From Steinernema hermaphroditum (Eukaryota; Nematoda; Chromadorea; Rhabditida; Steinernematidae), in NCBI GenBank assembly GCA_030435675.1, contig CM059621.1:10912001-10976000 (forward strand): a DNA stretch of 64,000 bases. The letters are read 5' to 3'. The notes under the pieces are model-generated. The model was given only the letters and a program-made list of their open reading frames with translations. It made no database searches and was not told the DNA's origin. Of this stretch, positions 58,475-64,000 are shown in pieces (within the stretch, counting starts at the first letter, position 1; the number at the start of each line of letters is the position of its first letter). A program made the position numbers and the translations under genes.

Positions 58475-60515
58475 ATGAACAAGATCTCACCTTTGGGTAT
58501 TACGCCTGAGAAGAAGAAGGCGATCGTCGACTACGATGGCGCCTCATCGACGGCGTCGATCGCCAGCCGCAACTCCAAGATCTTCCCCTCCACCCGCTTC
58601 TTCATGGCCGTCCTCCTCTGCCTCTGCTTCATCTCGCTCTCCATTTCTACCAGCAATCTCTCGGTAAGCGCCGAGTAGAAGTTCCCAAGCAGGCCCTCTG
58701 CAGGTCTCCATGGTGTGCATGATCCGAAAGCCGCAGAACATGTCGGCCATCGAGGTGAAGGACGAAGTCACGAGAATACGACGAAGTCTCAGCAACACGA
58801 GCTTCGTGGAGGCCGAGATGCTCCTGGACGTCCTCGACGAAATCGAAATGGCCAACGGGACGGCGCTGGGCAACGACTCGCACCCCGTCACGCGGTGTTC
58901 CATGGCGCGTCTCCACAAGAGGGCCATCGAGCTGAGTTCCCACCCGACGGCGGACGCCGAAGCCTCCAGGCACCAACAAGAGGAGACCGTGCAAATCGAG
59001 TCATGCGAGGGAAAACTCGACTGGAGCTCCACAGACCAAGGTACGTTGCTCTTCAGAAAGCTTGAAATACCGAACCCCCTTCAGGTATCGTTTTCGCCGC
59101 GCAGAACGCGGGCTCTCTCCTAATGTTCTTCACTGGCCTCCAAGCCGATCGCCTCAACGGAAAGTGGACGATCGTGGTGGCGCTGATCCTGTTAGTCGTC
59201 AGCAACGTCCTCATCCCCCTCCTGGCCTGGCAAAGCGTGTGGCTGGTCGTGATGTCGCGCGTCCTGACCGGTGTCGCCGATTCTTTCCTCTCGCCGAGCA
59301 CCTCTTCGATGATCACACGCTGGTTCCCCCCGAAGGAGCGTCCCTTCGCCATCGGCTTCATCACTGGTGGCCGCCAGATCGGCACCCTCCTGATCCTCCC
59401 AGTGGCTGGATTCCTCTGCGGGCGGCCCGACTTCTTCCACGGCTGGCCCTCGATCTTCTACCTCTCCGCCGGCATCGGCGCCGTCATCCTCATCATCTGG
59501 CTCTTCATGTCCGCCGACAAACCCTCGAAGCACTTCTGCATCTCCGGCGTCGAGCGCGACTTCGTCGAGAAGAAGGTCGAGGAGGAGAAGATGGGAAAGC
59601 GCAACGAAAAGCGTGTCATCCCCTGGAAGAAGATCTTCACTTGCAAGCCTTTCTATGTCGCCGTCGCCGCCCTTATCTGCCACGAATACCCCCTGGTCAT
59701 CATGCTCCAGCTTCTTCCGAAGTACCTGAGCGACGTCCTGAAGTTCGGGAACCTCACCAACGGAGTCGTCTCCGCTCTTCCCATCGGCGTCCTCTTCATC
59801 TCGAAGACCCTCTCCTCGTCGCTGTCCTCCCTCATAGGCTCCCGGAAGAAAGGTACCCACGTGCCCCCGACCCAGCGCTAAGATCTGTTTAGGTCGGTTC
59901 GTGGTCAGCCGCACCAATCTCGTGAAGATCTTCAACGGGGTCGCCTCGCTCGGGCTCGGAATCTGCACGGGAATCGTCCCCCTCCTCAATACCGAAGACC
60001 AGCGCGTCGCCGCCATCGTAGTCCTCTGCCTCGCCAACATGTTCGCCGGTAGGCCCCTTCCCCTCCGGAAAACCACTATCCAGTATTCTCTAGGTCTGCA
60101 CACTCCGGGAGTTCAAACGGCGCTCCTGCAGCTGGCGCCCGGCTTCTCCGGCATCATTACGGGCATCTCCTTCTCGGTAGTGGCCGTGGCCGGCATAGTC
60201 AACAAGGTCCTCTCGAATAGGATCGTGGAGACGGGCTCCATCCACGAGTGGACGATCGTCTTCGAGATCGCCGCCGTCGTCGCCCTGCTGCCTGTCTTCT
60301 TCTTCAGCGTATGGGGCTCCGCTGACCGGCAACCCTGGGCGAGTCCGAAGAACCAGTCAAAGGCGAGCCACATCTCCAACATCTCGGAACTCGCCACGCA
60401 GTTCCCCGACTCGCTCACCCTCCGGCCTGACCACAAGGACTACGCCATAGCCTCTGCTCTCAAATTCACGCTCTTCATGGGAGAGGAGGGCGCCCCCAAG
60501 AAGGCGCCCGAGTAG
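58475..60515 (+). CDS. SLC17-family anion/phosphate transporter
   Basis: Five exons, 58475-58663, 58704-59040, 59085-59852, 59893-60048 and 60094-60515, join to 623 residues. TM1 is FFMAVLLCLCFISLSISTSN. A long loop of about 110 residues with glycosylation sites (NTS, NGT, NDS) precedes DWSSTDQGIVFAAQNAGSLL, typical of the extracytoplasmic loop in SLC17/VGLUT proteins. SLC17 landmarks include GWPSIFYLSAGIGAVI, DKPSKHFCISGVERDFVE and YLSDVLKFGNLTNGVVSALP. The C-terminal tail is cytosolic. Family members move phosphate, urate, sialic acid or glutamate; substrate cannot be told here. The start follows TTTCAG (58462-58467) by 7 nt. The length is about 100 residues above the family norm, mainly in N-terminus, first loop and C-tail. 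Confidence 0.92.
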
Positions 60516-61247
60516 CCCTGTAGCCGCGCCGTAGGGTTTTCCTAGATTCGAGTGATCCTCTGTACATACACCGCCCCATCTCACCGTATCCCGTTGACTT
60601 TCCTCTAGATCACGGCCAAAGTCTCACCGACGCTCTTCTTCGCTTCATGACGGGTCCTCTGCGTTTCCGCACTTTCACCGTATCTTCGAGAGATCTAGTG
60701 ACTCTATATGTATATAAAAGCTCTTCCTTCGTTGTACGTACGTTCGTGAAAGCCTATTGAGTCGTTTACTGTAAGTACTGCTCGTTCACTAATTAATAAA
60801 GTCCAATTGTGTACGAAGAGATCCTCTCGTGTCCGAAGAAGGCGGCGGCGAACCTCAATTCGAGTGCCCGGTCCCACCGCGAGCGTCCTTCCGACCGGAG
60901 GAGAGCCGCGACGTGCAAAACGCGAGAAATTCGAGGAGGCGGCTGCAGCGCTCGGGTGTCCGCGATGTCCCCAGTTGCGACTTTTGGGAACGCGTTATCG
61001 CCTTTGTTTTTGTTTTACTGGCCGAATTCGGACTTCTGACGAAGTGTTAGTAGTGTGACGTTGTTGTTTGGTGCTTGCAATTCGCTGTTTGTGCACCTTT
61101 AGGTATAATTGCGTTCTGCGAGTATTCGATGGATTTGCACGTGCGCGCGACGTGATTGTTTGGCAATTGTTTTCTGTTTACTTCCGTGTTGCTATTCGGT
61201 GTTTCCAACAATCAGTGATTACAAAATTACGATCGCATTTCAGAAAA
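60516..61247. other. Intergenic stretch upstream of SDHA
   Basis: About 730 nt. AATAAA at 60795-60800 is a plausible poly(A) signal for the SLC17 gene. The rest is presumably the SDHA promoter/5' region; CGCATTTCAG ends 4 nt before the SDHA ATG and is a likely spliced-leader acceptor. Confidence 0.5.
60795..60800 (+). terminator. Poly(A) signal AATAAA
   Basis: Canonical hexamer 280 nt after the SLC17 stop codon, the first good one seen downstream; it would give a 3' UTR of about 300 nt. Confidence 0.4.
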
Positions 61248-63361
61248 ATGTTGAGTGCTGCGAGCCGTGGTCTGACGGCCGCGTCCAAACGCGCGCTTTC
61301 GATCTCGGCTGCCGCTCGGGCCGACACGAAGACCTCCGATTTGTCCAAGGAGTACAAAATCGTTGACCACACATACGATGCCGTTGTTGTTGGTGCTGGA
61401 GGTGCTGGACTGCGTGCGGCCATGGGATTGTCCGAAGGAGGCATGAAGACCGCAGTCATTTCGAAGCTTTTCCCGACTCGCTCGCACACTGTGGCAGCGC
61501 AAGGTGGCATTAACGCAGCTCTGGGCAACATGAACCCTGACGACTGGAGATGGCACTTTTACGACACCGTCAAAGGTTGTAGTGGGAAGTCATTCCAAAT
61601 GTAACGAAAATTTAGGTAGCGATTGGCTCGGAGATCAGGACGCCATTCATTACATGACCCGCGAAGCTAAACGTGCTGTCATCGAACTTGAAAACTATGG
61701 TATGCCCTTCTCGAGAACCACGGATGGAAAGATTTATCAGAGAGCGTTCGGTGGCCAGAGCAACGATTTTGGTCGCGGAGGTCAAGCCCACCGGTGAGCT
61801 GAGACCAGTTGAACTCATAGAGTCCCTCTGTTTCAGCACTTGCTGTGTTGCCGATCGCACCGGACACTCCCTTCTGCACACTCTCTATGGAGCTTCCTTG
61901 CAATACAACTGCAACTATTTCATCGAGTACTTCGCGCTCGATTTGATTATGGACCAAGGACGCTGCATTGGTGTCATTGCCATGAACCTGGAAGACGGTA
62001 CTATTCACCGTTTCCGCGCTAACAATACCGTTCTTGCGACCGGTGGATACGGACGCGCATACTTCAGCTGTACTTCCGCCCATACCTGCACTGGAGACGG
62101 TAAAAGAAGCTTCTGCATTATGATCTGTACCGTTCATTACAGGTACTGCTTTGGCCGCTCGTGCTGGCATCGGCAACTCTGACATGGAGTTCGTACAGTT
62201 CCACCCTACTGGAATCTACGGAGCCGGCTGCCTCATCACTGAAGGATCTCGTGGTGAGGGCGGTTTTCTTGTGAACAGCCAGGGCGAACGATTCATGGAA
62301 CGCTATGCCCCCGTCGCAAAGGATCTTGCTTCTCGCGATGTAGTTTCACGCTCCATGACCATTGAAATCATGGAAGGCCGTGGTGTTGGACCCGACAAGG
62401 ACCACATCTACCTCCAGCTTCACCATCTTCCCGCTGAGCAGCTCCAGCAGCGTCTTCCTGGAATTTCGGAAACCGCCATGATCTTTGCCGGAGTCGATGT
62501 CACCAAGGAGCCCATTCCCGTTATTCCCACTGTCCACTACAACATGGGTGGAACACCGACCAACTACAGGGGACAAGTCATCAACTACACGAAGGAAAAG
62601 GGAGACCAGGTCGTTCCTGGACTGTACGCTGCTGGCGAATGCGCTGCTCACTCTGTCCACGGCGCCAACAGATTGGGCGCCAACTCGCTCCTTGATCTCG
62701 TTATCTTCGGACGCGCCTGCGCCATCGATATCCTGAAGAACTCGAAGCCCGGAGATGCCATTCCTGAATTGCCCAAGAACGCTGGGGAAGCTTCCGTCGC
62801 CAACGTCGACAAGCTGCGCTACGCCAATGGAGATATTAGCACCGCCGATCTCCGTCTCCAGCTTCAAAAGTCTATGCAGAAGCATGCTGCTGTGTTCCGT
62901 CGCGGTGACATCCTCAAGCAGGGTATCGAAGTCATCAATGATCTGTACAAGGAGCAAAAGAATCTCAAAGTGTCTGACCGTGGACTTGTGTGGAACTCTG
63001 ATTTGATTGAAACCCTGGAGCTCCAGAATCTCTTGACCAACGCCACCCAAACGATCGTCGCTGCCGAAAACCGCAAGGAGTCACGTGGAGCTCATGCCCG
63101 TGACGATTTCCCCAACCGCATTGATGAATTAGATTACTCGAAACCTTTGGAAGGTCAGACCAAGAAGGGCTTCGAAGACCACTGGCGCAAACACAGTATT
63201 ATCAGGAGTAATATTGAGACTGGAAAGGTTGGTGGCGCTCTTTCTGAATCACGTAATCTCATTGGGTCGTTTAGGTTTCGCTTGAGTATCGCCCTGTTAT
63301 CGACGAAACTTTGGATAAATCAGAAACTGATTGGGTTCCTCCAAAGGTGCGTTCATATTGA
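61248..63361 (+). CDS. sdha-1: Succinate dehydrogenase flavoprotein subunit, mitochondrial (SDHA)
   Basis: Five exons, 61248-61575, 61616-61793, 61837-62099, 62143-63227 and 63275-63361, join to 646 residues, normal for animal SDHA. It oxidises succinate to fumarate in complex II at the matrix face of the inner membrane. Seen: a basic mitochondrial presequence ([20 protein letters not shown]), the FAD dinucleotide fold [40 protein letters not shown] with the His that carries covalent [42 protein letters not shown], the catalytic SRSMTIEI region, [13 protein letters not shown] and [20 protein letters not shown]. The C-terminus is [20 protein letters not shown] followed by PPKVRSY. The last intron has an unusual GTTGGT donor but keeps frame. 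Four-base spacing from TTTCAG to ATG supports the start. Confidence 0.98.
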
Positions 63362-63459
63362 TTCCTGGCTCAGCGATTTCGGACGCATATTATGTCAACC
63401 CGGTAGATAGATGAAGTGTATATGTGTTTTTCGTATTGATGATGTTTTTAGCTAATTAT

Positions 63460-63465
63460 AATAAA
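63460..63465 (+). terminator. Poly(A) signal AATAAA
   Basis: AATAAA about 100 nt after the SDHA stop (63361), in an A/T-rich stretch; a good candidate for the SDHA 3' end. Confidence 0.6.
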
Positions 63466-63790
63466 TTGGTTTAAGACGTCAGCAGAGTGTGCGTTCTCTT
63501 TATGCGCAGTCGTGCTGTTTGTGCAGCCTCTCATACCTCCGCCATGGTTGGTCACGTTTTTAGGTCCTGGCCTGTGTACTACCCATCTCTCAACCGTGCG
63601 CTACGTAGCGGTTTTCTTCCTGCCAAAGTGGGGCCTCTTGCGATCTAGCTGCTGCGCGTCTCCATTTCAAAAACGGCGATCTCCCGCGTTCTGTGGGATG
63701 TGTTTTCGCGTGTGTTTATCGATTGTTTTCGGTTAAAAAATCGGTCTTTGCGGTGGGAATGTATATTGCTGTGCATTCCGCTTCCAGATA

Positions 63791-64000
63791 ATGTCCGACG
63801 AACCCGAACCGAAACGCCCTCGTCCCTCCGAAGAGGAACCGAAGGCGCCTGAAGATACTGAAGCCACTGCCCCTGCTCCTGCCGACGAGCCTAAAACTGA
63901 CGAAGAGGAGCAGAAACTCGAAGGAAAGACCGACGACGAAGAACAACAACCAGAAGAAGAAGCAGATGGGGCTGACGATCAGCTCTTTGGAGAAAAGGAC
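63791..64000 (+). CDS. Acidic protein, N-terminal fragment (continues past window)
   Basis: The ATG at 63791 follows CCGCTTCCAG by 3 nt, a spliced-leader acceptor candidate, and the frame is open to the window end (70 codons). The sequence is very acidic: MSDEPEPKRPRPSEEEPKAP, then runs of E and D ending DDQLFGEKD. A KRPRP patch near the start could be part of a nuclear signal. Such N-termini occur in several chromatin and transcription-elongation factors, but nothing here is specific enough to name it. Confidence 0.6.
   Translation, partial: MSDEPEPKRPRPSEEEPKAPEDTEATAPAPADEPKTDEEEQKLEGKTDDEEQQPEEEADGADDQLFGEKD

Noticed and set aside
1..64000. tRNA, rRNA, SL RNA genes or CRISPR arrays
   Set aside because: None recognised by eye on either strand; a covariance-model scan would be needed to exclude small RNA genes.

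Overview
This is a eukaryotic window, almost certainly from a rhabditid-type nematode. Most introns are about 41-50 nt with GT..(T)TTCAG or TTTAG ends. Several start codons lie 1-15 nt after a splice-acceptor-like TTTCAG, TTTTAG or TTGCAG, as expected for spliced-leader trans-splicing. One gene pair is spaced like an operon (100 nt from stop to start). The gene content (astacin protease with ShKT tail, EGF/vWA/C-type-lectin secreted giants, VHL, SLC17 and SLC22 carriers) fits a nematode. I cannot name the species. Coordinates of multi-exon genes are spans; exons I could resolve are given in the evidence.

Layout. 1-876: 5' exons of an SLC22-type carrier (minus). 877-5084: no recognisable gene. 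5085-8402: two tandem paralogous secreted GM2-activator-like proteins (minus). 8706-9235: a small tail-anchored protein (plus). 9283-11176: a 4-coumarate-CoA-ligase-like acyl-CoA synthetase (minus). 11345-15171: a Urb2/Npa2-type nucleolar protein and, overlapping its start by 8 nt, a von Hippel-Lindau protein (both minus). 15889-25572: two recently duplicated C2H2 zinc-finger genes (plus) that bracket a CHRAC1-like histone-fold gene, a PHYHIP-like gene (minus) and a foldback-type element whose arms are GC-rich tandem repeats. 25728-26609: a decayed mariner element related to a MITE nested in the foldback element.

28097-32340: a Q/P/N-rich disordered protein and the U5 snRNP assembly factor AAR2. 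32995-47001: two adjacent, same-strand 6.8-kb genes for secreted EGF/vWA/C-type-lectin proteins. 47126-49103: an astacin protease (minus). 49851-50484: D-aminoacyl-tRNA deacylase. 50755-51652: a broken Fer-like tyrosine kinase. 51942-52733: an intronless zinc-finger gene. 52850-58474: a gene desert. 58475-60515: an SLC17 carrier. 61248-63361: SDHA. 63791 to the end: the start of an acidic protein.

Housekeeping genes (AAR2, DTD, SDHA, CHRAC1, VHL, Urb2) are interleaved with fast-evolving secreted and zinc-finger families. The strongest unusual signals are the duplicated zinc-finger locus with its finger-removing deletion and intron-containing internal duplication, the foldback element, the tandem lectin/vWA genes, the VHL/Urb2 overlap and the kinase pseudogene.
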